Source: Hyphomicrobiales bacterium
GTDB taxonomy: Bacteria > Pseudomonadota > Alphaproteobacteria > Rhizobiales > Xanthobacteraceae
Direction: 5' to 3'
DNA: 64,000 nucleotides
Assembly (NCBI GenBank): GCA_018335895.1
Contig: JAGXQU010000191.1
Span: forward strand, 1 to 64,000
The position numbers and the translations under genes were made by a program. The notes beneath the pieces were generated by a model, which worked only from the letters and a program-made list of their open reading frames with translations, had not been told where the DNA came from and did no database searches. Positions 25,854 to 34,563 of this stretch are shown here, in pieces. Every line of letters starts with the position of its first letter. The stretch's first letter is position 1.

Positions 25854-26547
25854 AGCACGGCCGCCACGCGCGGTGCAGCGACCGGCACCGTCGGTCAGCG
25901 CCCGCGATGAAGCATATCTGGCCCTTAAGCGCCTGATCATGACCAATCAGATTTCCGCCGGTTCGCAGATTTTGGAATCGGAAGCCGCTGAGCGGCTGGG
26001 TATGAGCCGCACACCCGTACGCGAAGCAATGATCCGTCTGGAGCAAGAGGGAATTGTCGAATTGCGCAGCAGGCACGGCATGCGCGTGCTTCCGCTCTCG
26101 GCTTCGGATATGCAGGAGATCTACGAGGTTCTCACCGCTCTCGAGAGCACTGCAGCTGCAATCGTCGCATCTCGCGGCCTTAGCGATGAGGAGTTGCAAC
26201 GTTTACGCGACGCGGTCAACGAAATGGATCGAGCGTTGGCGAAGGACGATCTTCTGCGTTGGAGCCAGGCTGACGAGACTTTTCATCTGCTACTCGTCGA
26301 TCTGTCAGGTAACAGCCGGATCAGAACGTTTGTGGGTCAGGTCTGGGAACAGTCGAACCGGGCCCGACTTCTTACCTTGCGGCTTCGGCCCAAGCCGGTC
26401 GACTCAAATAAGGATCACGCAGCATTGGTTGATGCTATCGCGCGTCGCGACCCGACTACGGCAAAAAAGGTGCACGAAGCGCACCGCAGACGCGCAGGGG
26501 CAATGCTGACGGCGCTTCTGGCCGAACACGGATTCAAGCAACTGTGA
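25816..26547 (+). CDS. GntR family regulator, FCD (FadR-like) subgroup
   Basis: 243 residues. The winged helix spans about residues 35-95 (LKRLIMTNQISAGSQILESE, then AAERLGMSRTPVREAMIRLE), followed by the all-helical FCD domain with metal/ligand residues such as DETFHLLLVDLSGN and DHAALVDAI. The ATG at 25816 has GAGG upstream; a TTG at 25801 is less likely. Its first 38 bases overlap the upstream oxidoreductase and its stop overlaps the otnC start (GTGA). It is the likely pathway-specific repressor acting at the 22665 palindrome. Confidence 0.9.
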   Translation: MPRASKAAVSRSKARPPRAVQRPAPSVSARDEAYLALKRLIMTNQISAGSQILESEAAERLGMSRTPVREAMIRLEQEGIVELRSRHGMRVLPLSASDMQEIYEVLTALESTAAAIVASRGLSDEELQRLRDAVNEMDRALAKDDLLRWSQADETFHLLLVDLSGNSRIRTFVGQVWEQSNRARLLTLRLRPKPVDSNKDHAALVDAIARRDPTTAKKVHEAHRRRAGAMLTALLAEHGFKQL

Positions 26548-27200
26548 GCGGGACTGAAGACCAGGCCAGAGAGGCTCTCGTTGGATTCGCAAAGTCACTC
26601 TTTGCGAGAGGCTTCACAGTCGGTTCGTCGGGCAATATTTCGGTACGGCTAAAAGACGGATTTCTGGTTACGCCGACCAATAGCTGCTTCGGCGATCTTC
26701 ACGCCGAGGACATTTCCAAGCTCGGGGCAGACGGAACACACGTGAGCGGAAGGCAGCCTTCGAAAGAATGGGCGATGCATAAGGCGATGCTCGACACCCG
26801 GCCAAACGACAACGCCGTCGTCCATCTGCATTCGACTTATGCGACCGCGCTGTCCTGCTTGGATGGACTCGATGAGAACGATTGTATCCCTCCACTGACT
26901 CCCTACTTCATCATGAGGGTGGGCAGAGCAAAGCTGCTTCCCTATTTCAGACCCGGATCAAGCGAGATTGCCGCTGCATTGTCCGCTCTGAATGGGCAAT
27001 ACACAGGAGTTCTCCTCGCGAATCACGGTCCAGTCGTATGCGGTGCATCTCTAGCGGACGCAGTATATGCCGCCGAAGAGATGGAAGAAGCCAGCAAGAT
27101 TGCCATGCTGACAAATCGCTTGGCGGTTCGTTCGCTCTCCGCTGAACAGATCGATGACTTGATCGCAACGTTCGGAAAGCCGTTTCCCCTTAAACGGTAG
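26544..27200 (+). CDS. otnC: 3-oxo-tetronate 4-phosphate decarboxylase (class II aldolase family)
   Basis: 218 residues, GTG start overlapping the GntR stop. It resembles E. coli OtnC: GSSGNISVRLKDGFLVTPT, QPSKEWAMH with catalytic Glu75, zinc ligands in VVHLHST (His94, His96) and LANHGPVVCG (His161). The reaction is 3-oxo-tetronate 4-phosphate to DHAP plus CO2. With OtnK on the divergent operon it makes the two committed steps of tetronate catabolism; no OtnI-type isomerase is seen. It ends 28 bases from a convergent hydrolase gene. Confidence 0.92.
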   Translation: MSGTEDQAREALVGFAKSLFARGFTVGSSGNISVRLKDGFLVTPTNSCFGDLHAEDISKLGADGTHVSGRQPSKEWAMHKAMLDTRPNDNAVVHLHSTYATALSCLDGLDENDCIPPLTPYFIMRVGRAKLLPYFRPGSSEIAAALSALNGQYTGVLLANHGPVVCGASLADAVYAAEEMEEASKIAMLTNRLAVRSLSAEQIDDLIATFGKPFPLKR

Positions 27201-27228
27201 AACTCGGATCGCGTGGGGGACGGCCTAA

Positions 27229-28287
27229 CTATTTCGCGGGAATTCGAACTGTCGAAAGGTCAACTCCTACCACTATGGTCCCCTCAAACCCTCCTGCCAT
27301 CGCGGCGCTCTTATAGTCGGCCTCTGTCAATGGACCGTTCGGAATCCTGTATGGACCGTGACGTTGCGCCCCAAGAGACGGTGCCAGATGCGTTAGCATC
27401 AGATACTTTATCCCTGCACGCTTTGCCATTGCACCGAGATCGGTAGTCCCGGATTGACGATAGTAGATCGAAGCAGGCATTCCACTAGTGTTATCTGGTG
27501 CCATCACCGGGTGCATGGTTGAGTGCACGAGAATATCGGCGCCGCGAGCAAGCCTTTCCACTTGTTCCGAAGTGGACGTCGCACGAGGTGGCGTGACGAC
27601 GTCGTTGCCGGCATCCCCGCCGATTACGACGCTGCCCGCGGGCGTATCAACACGGTACGAAGCATGCCCTGGAATATGATTGGAGCGAATTGCGCTGACT
27701 TTCACCTCTCCCGAGGACCACACGACTTGCACATCGTTCTTCGGCTCGAACGTGATCAGATTTACGATATCAGCGGGGCCGCCTGGTAGCCGCGTCTTGT
27801 CCTCAGCAATTCGTTGCGCAATCTCGCCAGACTGAATGAGAGGGTCCCCGATATGCTGAACAAATTTTGAACAGCTAAGTGTATGCCCCAATGGGGATAA
27901 TGCGTTTACGCTGCAGACAACATCCAACTTGGGGCCGGTAGAGTTGTAGTTCCATCTCAGCTGAGCAATCTCGGAGAATCCCTCAGTATGATCGGAATGC
28001 ATATGAGTAAAGAATATTGCCTTTAATTGCGCGGGTACTACGCCTACTTGCGACATTCGCAACAGAGAGCCTCGCCCCGCATCAAATTGCAGCTGGACGG
28101 CGTTGCAATTGTTTGAGTCATCACCGTATCGAACAAGCGTTCCCGCACCAGCGACACCGTTAAAGATGGGTGGTCCGCTTTGTGTGCCTGTCAGGGTTAC
28201 AATCAAACATGGCGCGGCTTGCGCAGCTGCTGACAAGCACGCCGTCCAAACCATGCTTGCAACCGCCAAAAGGAAATGTTGACGCAT
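27229..28287 (-). CDS. Exported metallo-beta-lactamase-fold hydrolase
   Basis: 352 residues with a signal peptide (MRQHFLLAVASMVWTACLSA), so probably periplasmic. The zinc motif HMHSDH is complete, followed by a later His (SNHIPGH) and Asp (IGGDAGND). Closest by pattern are arylsulfatase/RNase Z-like MBL proteins (FDAGRGSLLRM, LTHLAPS). The natural substrate is unknown; aryl sulfate or lactone hydrolysis outside the cell would fit an aromatic or sugar-acid catabolic island. It is a single gene, convergent with otnC. Confidence 0.82.
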   Translation of the reverse strand: MRQHFLLAVASMVWTACLSAAAQAAPCLIVTLTGTQSGPPIFNGVAGAGTLVRYGDDSNNCNAVQLQFDAGRGSLLRMSQVGVVPAQLKAIFFTHMHSDHTEGFSEIAQLRWNYNSTGPKLDVVCSVNALSPLGHTLSCSKFVQHIGDPLIQSGEIAQRIAEDKTRLPGGPADIVNLITFEPKNDVQVVWSSGEVKVSAIRSNHIPGHASYRVDTPAGSVVIGGDAGNDVVTPPRATSTSEQVERLARGADILVHSTMHPVMAPDNTSGMPASIYYRQSGTTDLGAMAKRAGIKYLMLTHLAPSLGAQRHGPYRIPNGPLTEADYKSAAMAGGFEGTIVVGVDLSTVRIPAK

Positions 28288-28575
28288 ATATATTCTCCCC
28301 TGCTTGAGACGCGCACATTCAACCGATCACTGTCTAGACTCTAACCGACTCTGGATCGTCCTCTGTCGTGTAGCGACACACTTACGCGGTATGACATCAT
28401 CCTCCCCCTACCTCACCGAAGCGGAAAAGTCTGGACGCAGCCATTCGCTCCGATTGACCGACTACCACCTAGCTGTAAGCGCTCGTTCCAAAAAAAATAT
28501 CTCTTGCTACACTGCTCGCTTGGCTTAAGATTCATTCGCGCGTATCCACTGACTAACTTTGCAGTCGCCAAATCC
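28288..28575. promoter_or_regulatory. Divergent promoter region between MBL hydrolase and GntR genes
   Basis: 288 bases with no supported gene. It must contain the promoters for the leftward hydrolase and the rightward GntR regulator. An ATATATATTC run just before the hydrolase start resembles an AT run upstream of the FAH operon (35525), but low complexity makes this weak. Confidence 0.4.
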
Positions 28576-29340
28576 ATGCCGCAAAAGATCATTCCTCCTG
28601 CAACCGGCCATTCCCAACGGACGTCGACCGAAGACTCGCGCGCTCGAATTGCAGATGAAGTTGAAATGCTTTCCGAAGACTCCGAATCGGCGGGCTCGCT
28701 GACACGAGCCGCATACTTGCGCCTTCGACAGGACATTCTCTCGGGCGACTTGCCGCCAGGAAAAAAACTGAGGCTAGGGGATTTAAAAGAGTTGTACGGC
28801 ATCGGGATCAGTCCGCTTCGGGAGGCGCTGAATCTTCTCACGACATTTGATCTTGTCGAGAGGATTGAGCAACGCGGCTTCCGGGTCGCCAGCGTTGGAA
28901 GAGAAGAGTTTAGAGATGTTCTGGAGTTCCGTTGCTGGCTGGAAGACCGGATGTTGCGGGAGGCCATTGTTCGCGGAGACGCGTCCTGGGAGGAAGCCGT
29001 TCTTCTTGCCGGCCATCGCCTCGCTCGCGCGCCCCGGGGCAATGCCAAAGACTCCTCCGTATCCACACGATGGGAAGCGCTTCATAAGGCATTTCATCTT
29101 TCACTGGTTTCCGCCTGTGGCTCGCCTTTGATGTTGCGTACGTGGCATCAGCTTTATGACCTCAATATCCGCTATCGCCGGCTGGCCGCCCCGGAGGCTT
29201 ATCCCGCGCGCGACATCAATGCCGAGCATAAATCAATCCTGGAAGCAGTCCTCTCGCGCGATGCTGACGCTGCGGTTGCCGTTTTGCTCGACCATTACCG
29301 AACGACTGGAAAGTATCTTTCAACACAGCTCAATACCTAA
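28576..29340 (+). CDS. GntR family regulator, FCD subgroup (second copy)
   Basis: 254 residues from the ATG at 28576. The winged helix begins at LTRAAYLRLRQDILSGDLPP, then GKKLRLGDLKELYGIGISPL and REALNLL; the FCD domain follows with HKAFHLSLVSACGSP and EHKSILEAVLSRD. The GISPLREAL recognition helix is like CsiR-type regulators. It is convergent with the intradiol dioxygenase at the end of the aromatic operon, and is its most likely regulator by position. Confidence 0.88.
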   Translation: MPQKIIPPATGHSQRTSTEDSRARIADEVEMLSEDSESAGSLTRAAYLRLRQDILSGDLPPGKKLRLGDLKELYGIGISPLREALNLLTTFDLVERIEQRGFRVASVGREEFRDVLEFRCWLEDRMLREAIVRGDASWEEAVLLAGHRLARAPRGNAKDSSVSTRWEALHKAFHLSLVSACGSPLMLRTWHQLYDLNIRYRRLAAPEAYPARDINAEHKSILEAVLSRDADAAVAVLLDHYRTTGKYLSTQLNT

Positions 29341-29405
29341 TTTCTCCGACTATCCTGACTAGCGCGGTCGCTCACATTCTTGACGTTCATTGTCAATCTG
29401 CTTCC

Positions 29406-30281
29406 CTACTCTTTGGGTTCTGGCGCGAGGACGAAGTCGAACTCAACTCGTGAATACGGTGTTGGCAGAGTGTCTCTAATCTGCAGTTCCGCCGGCAGTT
29501 CCTGTCTGCTCTCACTACTCTCATAGTTTACGCAAAGCGCTGTTCTTACGCCGAACACGGCATCCACTTCGATATAGGGATCATCACTCGGAAATATCTC
29601 CGTCACGAGTGTTCGAAATCCCGGCGCGGAAATGATGAAGTGAATATGGGACGGCCGCCATGGCGTGCGGCCTGTCGAACGCAGAAGCTCTCCTACTGGG
29701 CCATCGTCCGGAACCGTGTAAGGAGCAGGCCGGATCGTACTGAACAGATATCGTCCGTCATCGCGGCAAGCGAGGCGACCGCGAAGGTTATAGTCCCGCT
29801 GCGAAGCATCCTGGTTCGAATACAATCCATTGTCTGCCGTTTGCCAGATTTCCATTGAGGCAGCCAACGGCTCTCCGGAGACGCTGCGAACGGTTCCGGA
29901 GAAAACGACGGCTTCTCCTTGATTGTCCCGTATAAAGTCTCCGCCGAACGGAATTTCGGGGGCTCCTAGAATATGGAAGGGACCGAGAACGCTTGCGGGG
30001 GTGGCCCCGGGCAGCGAATTGACCATGTCCACCAGCGATGAGACGCCGAGAACGTCGGAGAACAGAACGAATTCGTTACGTTCGTGATCTGTTATTTTGC
30101 CTGCCGCCGTCAGTAGCTCCAAGGCGCGGCGCCATTCCGCGTGCGTGAGTTTGGTTTCTCGAATAAACCCATGCAGGTGCACGACGAGCCGCTCGAGAAT
30201 TGTCTTCAACCGCGGATCAGTTTCAGGCCCGCAATAACCGAGAAATGCGTCGGTAATTGAGATCTGGTCGATATTTCGCAT
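29406..30281 (-). CDS. Intradiol ring-cleavage dioxygenase (hydroxyquinol/catechol 1,2-dioxygenase type)
   Basis: 291 residues. Residues 20-100 are the helical linker domain (LSSLVDMVN-like VSSLVDMVNSLP), then the beta-sandwich catalytic domain. The four Fe(III) ligands are in place: Tyr154 (GLYSNQD), Tyr188 (RPAPYTVPDDGP), His212 and His214 (RPSHIHFI). TVLGPFH-type sequence and length favour hydroxyquinol 1,2-dioxygenase or chlorocatechol dioxygenase over simple catechol dioxygenase. It opens a diphenol to a muconate or maleylacetate. It is the last gene of the leftward TRAP/FAH operon. Confidence 0.9.
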   Translation of the reverse strand: MRNIDQISITDAFLGYCGPETDPRLKTILERLVVHLHGFIRETKLTHAEWRRALELLTAAGKITDHERNEFVLFSDVLGVSSLVDMVNSLPGATPASVLGPFHILGAPEIPFGGDFIRDNQGEAVVFSGTVRSVSGEPLAASMEIWQTADNGLYSNQDASQRDYNLRGRLACRDDGRYLFSTIRPAPYTVPDDGPVGELLRSTGRTPWRPSHIHFIISAPGFRTLVTEIFPSDDPYIEVDAVFGVRTALCVNYESSESRQELPAELQIRDTLPTPYSRVEFDFVLAPEPKE

Positions 30282-30295
30282 CGTTAAAGCACTCG

Positions 30296-31615
30296 CTATT
30301 TCAGGAGTCCTGTGCTGAGCACAGGAAAGATGATCAGAAGTATGAGCACCCCAAGCATGACAACCGCGAACGGAAATGCGCCCCTAAAGACGTCCGCGAG
30401 CGAAATATCGGACCGGTCGAGCGCAGCCCTGATAACAAAACAAGAAATGCCAAAGGGCGGTGTAAGCAGCCCAATCTCAGCGCCGACCACCGTAATAATC
30501 CCAAACCAGACAAGGCTGTAACCGAACTCTTCAACAGCCTTCATAAACAGGGGCGCGCAGATCAGAATGATGGAAGACGTATCGATAATTGTGCCGAGGA
30601 ATAGAAGCAGAACTACGTAGATCGCCATCAGCCAAAAGAAACTGATGCTCGAATCGGAAAGCCAGGCGCTCAGCATTGATGGCAGTCCGGCTATTCCGAG
30701 CATCCGGCTATACATGGTTGCGGCCATGATCAAGAACAGGATGCTCGCTGTAATGTGCCCGGTATCGATCAACAATTCCTTGAACGCAGCAAGACTCAGC
30801 CGTCGCTGAAGTCCGATCAGAAACGCAACAAACGCACCGGCCGCTCCGGCCTCCGAAGCGGTAACGATGCCGCTATAAATTCCGCCGAGGACAATCACAA
30901 TCAGAAGAACGAGCGGAAGCGCTTTTGCGATCAGCGCTCCCAGCGGCAAAGTGGGAATATCGTCTTGCCGATTTGTTGCAACAGCGCCCGTCCCGATGAA
31001 CTGCGGCGTAAGATATGTCATCGCGATGATGGCCACGATGAAGGCTGCTGCGAGGAGAAGTCCGGGCACGACGCCCGCCAGAAACATGTCGCCAACGCTT
31101 TGCTCGGCGACGAAGGCATAGATGATGAGCATGACGCTCGGCGGAATCAGCATTCCCAACACCGAACTGCCTGCGACAACACCTACGGCGAAGCGCTTCG
31201 AGTAATTGAAACGGATCATCTCCGGCACAGAAACTCGTGTAAACACGGATGCGGACGCGATCGAAGACCCGGTCACGGCTGCAAAAGCGGTATTTGCAAC
31301 GACCGTTGTTATCCCAAGACCGCCGCGAACCCGCGCGAAAAGTTGGAATGCAACGTCATATATGTCCTTACCCATGCCGGTCTTGCCAACGATGAGCCCC
31401 ATTAGAACGAAGGTCGGGATACTGGCGAAGTCGTAAGACTTGATCGCGTCATTGACAGCAAGCGTCAGCAGGCTAACCGCAATCGCCGGGTCACCTTTCA
31501 GGATCCAAACGCCGACAAAGGAAACCGCTGCAAGTGCAATCCCGACATACACGCCCGCGTAAATCAGAATTACGATCAAGACGAGCGAAGCAAACCCCAG
31601 AAGGAATGGGTCCAT
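30296..31615 (-). CDS. TRAP transporter large permease (DctM family)
   Basis: 439 residues from the ATG at 31615; the frame is open to 31780 but only the shorter form is homologous. DctM motifs are AFAAVTGSSIASASVFTRV, GSSVLGMLIPPSVMLIIYA, IVTASEAGAAGAFVAFLIG and GLLTPPFGISCFVI. It is encoded 43 bases after the small permease and 14 bases before the dioxygenase, so uptake and ring cleavage are co-transcribed. Confidence 0.92.
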   Translation of the reverse strand: MDPFLLGFASLVLIVILIYAGVYVGIALAAVSFVGVWILKGDPAIAVSLLTLAVNDAIKSYDFASIPTFVLMGLIVGKTGMGKDIYDVAFQLFARVRGGLGITTVVANTAFAAVTGSSIASASVFTRVSVPEMIRFNYSKRFAVGVVAGSSVLGMLIPPSVMLIIYAFVAEQSVGDMFLAGVVPGLLLAAAFIVAIIAMTYLTPQFIGTGAVATNRQDDIPTLPLGALIAKALPLVLLIVIVLGGIYSGIVTASEAGAAGAFVAFLIGLQRRLSLAAFKELLIDTGHITASILFLIMAATMYSRMLGIAGLPSMLSAWLSDSSISFFWLMAIYVVLLLFLGTIIDTSSIILICAPLFMKAVEEFGYSLVWFGIITVVGAEIGLLTPPFGISCFVIRAALDRSDISLADVFRGAFPFAVVMLGVLILLIIFPVLSTGLLK

Positions 31616-31658
31616 CAGGGCCGCCCCCTCAGGTATCGGTTTGTTGCTCCCAAACAAC

Positions 31659-32219
31659 TCAAGGCTGGGACTCCTGCATTGGCACCCGTTCCCCCAGACC
31701 ATCTTCCGCAAGGCGCCCTCGCAGAATGCGAACAGCGCGCCGAAGGAAAGCCAGTGCTGCAACCAGCGATCCGAACACAATCATTGCTTTGATCGGCCAC
31801 TCCGGAAAATGAAACACGCCGCGCGTGCCAATGTACTGTCCTCGTTCATAAGCTTTAATCATGAGCGGTAGTGTTCCGAATGCGATAAGCGACATCACGA
31901 CCACTCCCAGCAGCTCGAAGCCGGCGACAATCCATCGGCCGTAGGAACGGCCGCCATCAAGCCAGCCCTGAATATACCCATCCGAGCGCGTGAGCTTTCC
32001 GAGGCGAATGGTATCTCCGAGTTGGCAGAAGACGATCATTGTCATCGATATCGCAACAATCTCGACGGCACCTGCGAGCGGCTTGTTCAAGAATGACCGC
32101 CCGAAGGCATCGAAATTTATGAGAACCACAAGAAACAGCACCCAGCCAGCGCCCAGCAGATTCATTCCGGAAATGAATCTGCTAAGCAAGTTGGCCTTGG
32201 CTCCAGATTTAAAACGCAA
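31659..32219 (-). CDS. TRAP transporter small permease (DctQ family), TTG start
   Basis: 186 residues. The TTG at 32219 is accepted because GGAG lies about ten bases upstream; an internal ATG at 32165 is an alternative. The sequence has four membrane segments and the pattern FGRSFLNKPLAGAVEIVAIS. It lies between the DctP and DctM genes of the aromatic operon. Confidence 0.87.
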   Translation of the reverse strand: MRFKSGAKANLLSRFISGMNLLGAGWVLFLVVLINFDAFGRSFLNKPLAGAVEIVAISMTMIVFCQLGDTIRLGKLTRSDGYIQGWLDGGRSYGRWIVAGFELLGVVVMSLIAFGTLPLMIKAYERGQYIGTRGVFHFPEWPIKAMIVFGSLVAALAFLRRAVRILRGRLAEDGLGERVPMQESQP

Positions 32220-32258
32220 TTGCGTTTCTCCAGCGGATGGTGCGGTTGTTGCCCTTGG

Positions 32259-33362
32259 TTACGCTTTGTCCCAGTCCCGTAACGGCTTCTCGCCTGCTGC
32301 TCGAAGCGCGTTCATGTAGTGGCTGACCATCGCCTTGGCTGGAATTCCCTTCTCCTCGAGACGAGCGCTCCACTCCGCCGCAAGGTTCGGAATCTTGTCC
32401 GCCCAAGCTTTTCGATCGGCATCTGACAACCGCGTAATCTTCCCGCCTTTCGCTACGTATTCAGCCTCCGCCTTCGCAGCGAGTTGGACCGCCTCTTCTG
32501 CGAGACGATCACGATATGCGACAGCCACGTCCTTCAGGGTAGTCTGAACTTCGGGAGGCAGTTTCGCCCAGCTCGCTTTGTTGACGGTGAGCGATTTGTT
32601 GATCGCGCCGCCGGTTTCGACCTTCAGAACATGTGGTGCAACTTCGTGGAATTTGAACGTGTTGGCACCTTCCATCCAAAGCATGGCCCCATCAACGACG
32701 CCGCTATTCAGATTATTGTAATAGGTGGCCGAGCTTCCGGACACGCCAACAGCGCCAATCGGCGGCAAGTAGCGCGCGTTGATGCCTGCAACGTTGATTT
32801 TGCGCCCGTTTAGATCGGCGATCGAAGCGGCTGGCCGCTTCAGGAAGAGATCATACGTGTCGAAGGTGGCCGCATTGGTCAGCAGCACCTGATTGGCCTG
32901 CTCGAACTGCTGACGGAACGCCGGAAACTTGTCGGCGATCTCATCCATGATCTTGCCGATGAGTTTCGGATTGCTGCTCGCGAACGGCACGTAGAACGGC
33001 AGATTATTTAGTGGCAACTTATCGCTGTAGAAAACCGTGGTAACGATAGCCATGTCGCCGAGACCGCTTTCCACGCCCTCGAGCACACCTTGGGGCTTAA
33101 CGATCTGACCAGACCAGGCTTGAGTCCAGTCAATCTTATACTTTCCTGACTTCGCAAGACGCCGGTCAACCTCCGGAATGAAATAGTCCGAAAACTCGCG
33201 AAGCCAAAGCACGCGCGGCGGATAGCCGTCCATCGCAGTGAGCTTGATCGTTTGAGGCTGCTGGCCGAAACCCGGAACGGGCAACAATGCAGCAGCGCCT
33301 CCCGCCAACACGGCGCGGCGGCTCAGCTTGACGGTGCGGACCACTTGTTTGCTGTTTGACAT
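32259..33362 (-). CDS. TRAP transporter substrate-binding protein (DctP family)
   Basis: 367 residues. The N-terminus has SRRAVLAGGAAALLPVPG, a twin-arginine-like signal. The mature part has the DctP pattern ASIADLNGRKINVAGINARY and NNLNSGVVDGAMLWMEGAN. It probably delivers an aromatic or other organic acid to the adjacent TRAP permease. It starts 55 bases after the OsmC gene on the same strand. Confidence 0.88.
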   Translation of the reverse strand: MSNSKQVVRTVKLSRRAVLAGGAAALLPVPGFGQQPQTIKLTAMDGYPPRVLWLREFSDYFIPEVDRRLAKSGKYKIDWTQAWSGQIVKPQGVLEGVESGLGDMAIVTTVFYSDKLPLNNLPFYVPFASSNPKLIGKIMDEIADKFPAFRQQFEQANQVLLTNAATFDTYDLFLKRPAASIADLNGRKINVAGINARYLPPIGAVGVSGSSATYYNNLNSGVVDGAMLWMEGANTFKFHEVAPHVLKVETGGAINKSLTVNKASWAKLPPEVQTTLKDVAVAYRDRLAEEAVQLAAKAEAEYVAKGGKITRLSDADRKAWADKIPNLAAEWSARLEEKGIPAKAMVSHYMNALRAAGEKPLRDWDKA

Positions 33363-33416
33363 TAGTTCTCTCCCCAGTTTTCGTCTTTTGATATTCTTTG
33401 ACAGCTCAATTCAGCG

Positions 33417-33887
33417 CTAACCTGTACGTGCCAGCCAGTTTTCCTCGATTACCGTTCCCGCAGCACGAAAGAGTTTGGCTAACGGGCAGAACTTCGCGAC
33501 CTCGCCGGCGACCGTGGCGAGTTCCGATGCCGACGCAGGACCGTCGGATTTAACTTCAAGAACAATCTTCAAGAATGGAACATCGATTTCTTCCTGAAGC
33601 AGCACGCCCCGCCGATCGAACTCGCACGCCAAGTTTATCGATAGATTTCCGATGTCGACCCCAAGTTTATGTGCAGCCTTGTGTGCAATCACATTCGTGC
33701 AGGCGATCAGCGCCGCCATGGCGGTTTCGGTTGGCGACGGGCCGAGGTTGGTGCCACCACGCTCCTTGGGTTCGTCAACCGTGACCCCTACATCCCGCAC
33801 ACGAATATCGGTGCGTGCGTGCCCATTGCCGATCCCTGCCAACCGTATAGTGACGAGCGTTTTTTCTCGAATATTGACCATGTGCAT
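33417..33887 (-). CDS. OsmC family protein
   Basis: 156 residues. OsmC/Ohr fold pattern: TNLGPSPTETAMAALIACTN near residue 45, with one conserved Cys (AALIAC), and a second Cys region (EVAKFCPLAKLF). Family members include peroxide reductases and proteins of unknown chemistry found in catabolic operons. It sits four bases from the nitroreductase gene and precedes dctP in the same operon. Peroxide defence during ring cleavage is possible but not shown. Confidence 0.85.
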   Translation of the reverse strand: MHMVNIREKTLVTIRLAGIGNGHARTDIRVRDVGVTVDEPKERGGTNLGPSPTETAMAALIACTNVIAHKAAHKLGVDIGNLSINLACEFDRRGVLLQEEIDVPFLKIVLEVKSDGPASASELATVAGEVAKFCPLAKLFRAAGTVIEENWLARTG

Positions 33888-33891
33888 CGCC

Positions 33892-34563
33892 CTACAAAAT
33901 CGTGCAAACTTCGTCGAATGAGTATCGAGGAAGGCGCGGAAACAGGCCGGTCACATCAGCGTATCCGATCGTACAGAGCAGATTGGACCGGAATGTCGTT
34001 TCCGAGAAGAACTCTGAATCGACCATCGCATTATCGAATCCTGACATGGCTCCCACATCGAAGCCGAGCGCGCGCGCCGCGATCATAAAGTAAGCGGCTT
34101 GAAGCGAGCTGTTACGAAATGCGGTTTCCGCGGCTTTCGTCTGACTCGCCCGATAGGGTCCGCTCATATCTTTGTGCGCGAAGAGACGGCCTAACGCCTT
34201 CCACCAGTCAATGTCATACGCAACAATGCATATGACGGGTGCCGCCAGCACCTTGGGCCTGTTTCCTTCAGATACGCACTTCAGGAGCCGTTCCTTCTGA
34301 TCGATCGTACGAATGAAGACATAACGCGCAGGGTTGCCATTGGTGCTTGTCGGCCCCCACCGCGCGACGGAGTGAATCTGACGCAGGTCTTCATCCGTTA
34401 CCGGGATGGGCTTCCATGTGTGATGCGAGCGCGCGGTACGAAGAATCAGATCGATGCCGTCGGTATCCAGTCTAGTGATCCGTTTGCGCAACGAAACGAC
34501 ATCGGCTTGTGCCAATTTTCTTTCATGGCTCACGCTGTCCGACACCGCATGAGCGCTCGTCAT
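33892..34563 (-). CDS. Nitroreductase family protein (RutE/HadB-like)
   Basis: 223 residues. The pattern RTARSHHTWKPIPVTDEDLR, then ARWGPTSTNGNPARYVFI and GNRPKVLAAPVICIVAYD is that of the RutE/HadB subgroup of FMN-dependent nitroreductases, which reduce malonic semialdehyde or related carbonyls. Others reduce nitro groups or dehalogenate. It overlaps the FAH gene (its ATG lies in the FAH stop region). In this operon it may act on a carbonyl or nitro group of the ring or the ring-fission product. Confidence 0.87.
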   Translation of the reverse strand: MTSAHAVSDSVSHERKLAQADVVSLRKRITRLDTDGIDLILRTARSHHTWKPIPVTDEDLRQIHSVARWGPTSTNGNPARYVFIRTIDQKERLLKCVSEGNRPKVLAAPVICIVAYDIDWWKALGRLFAHKDMSGPYRASQTKAAETAFRNSSLQAAYFMIAARALGFDVGAMSGFDNAMVDSEFFSETTFRSNLLCTIGYADVTGLFPRLPRYSFDEVCTIL

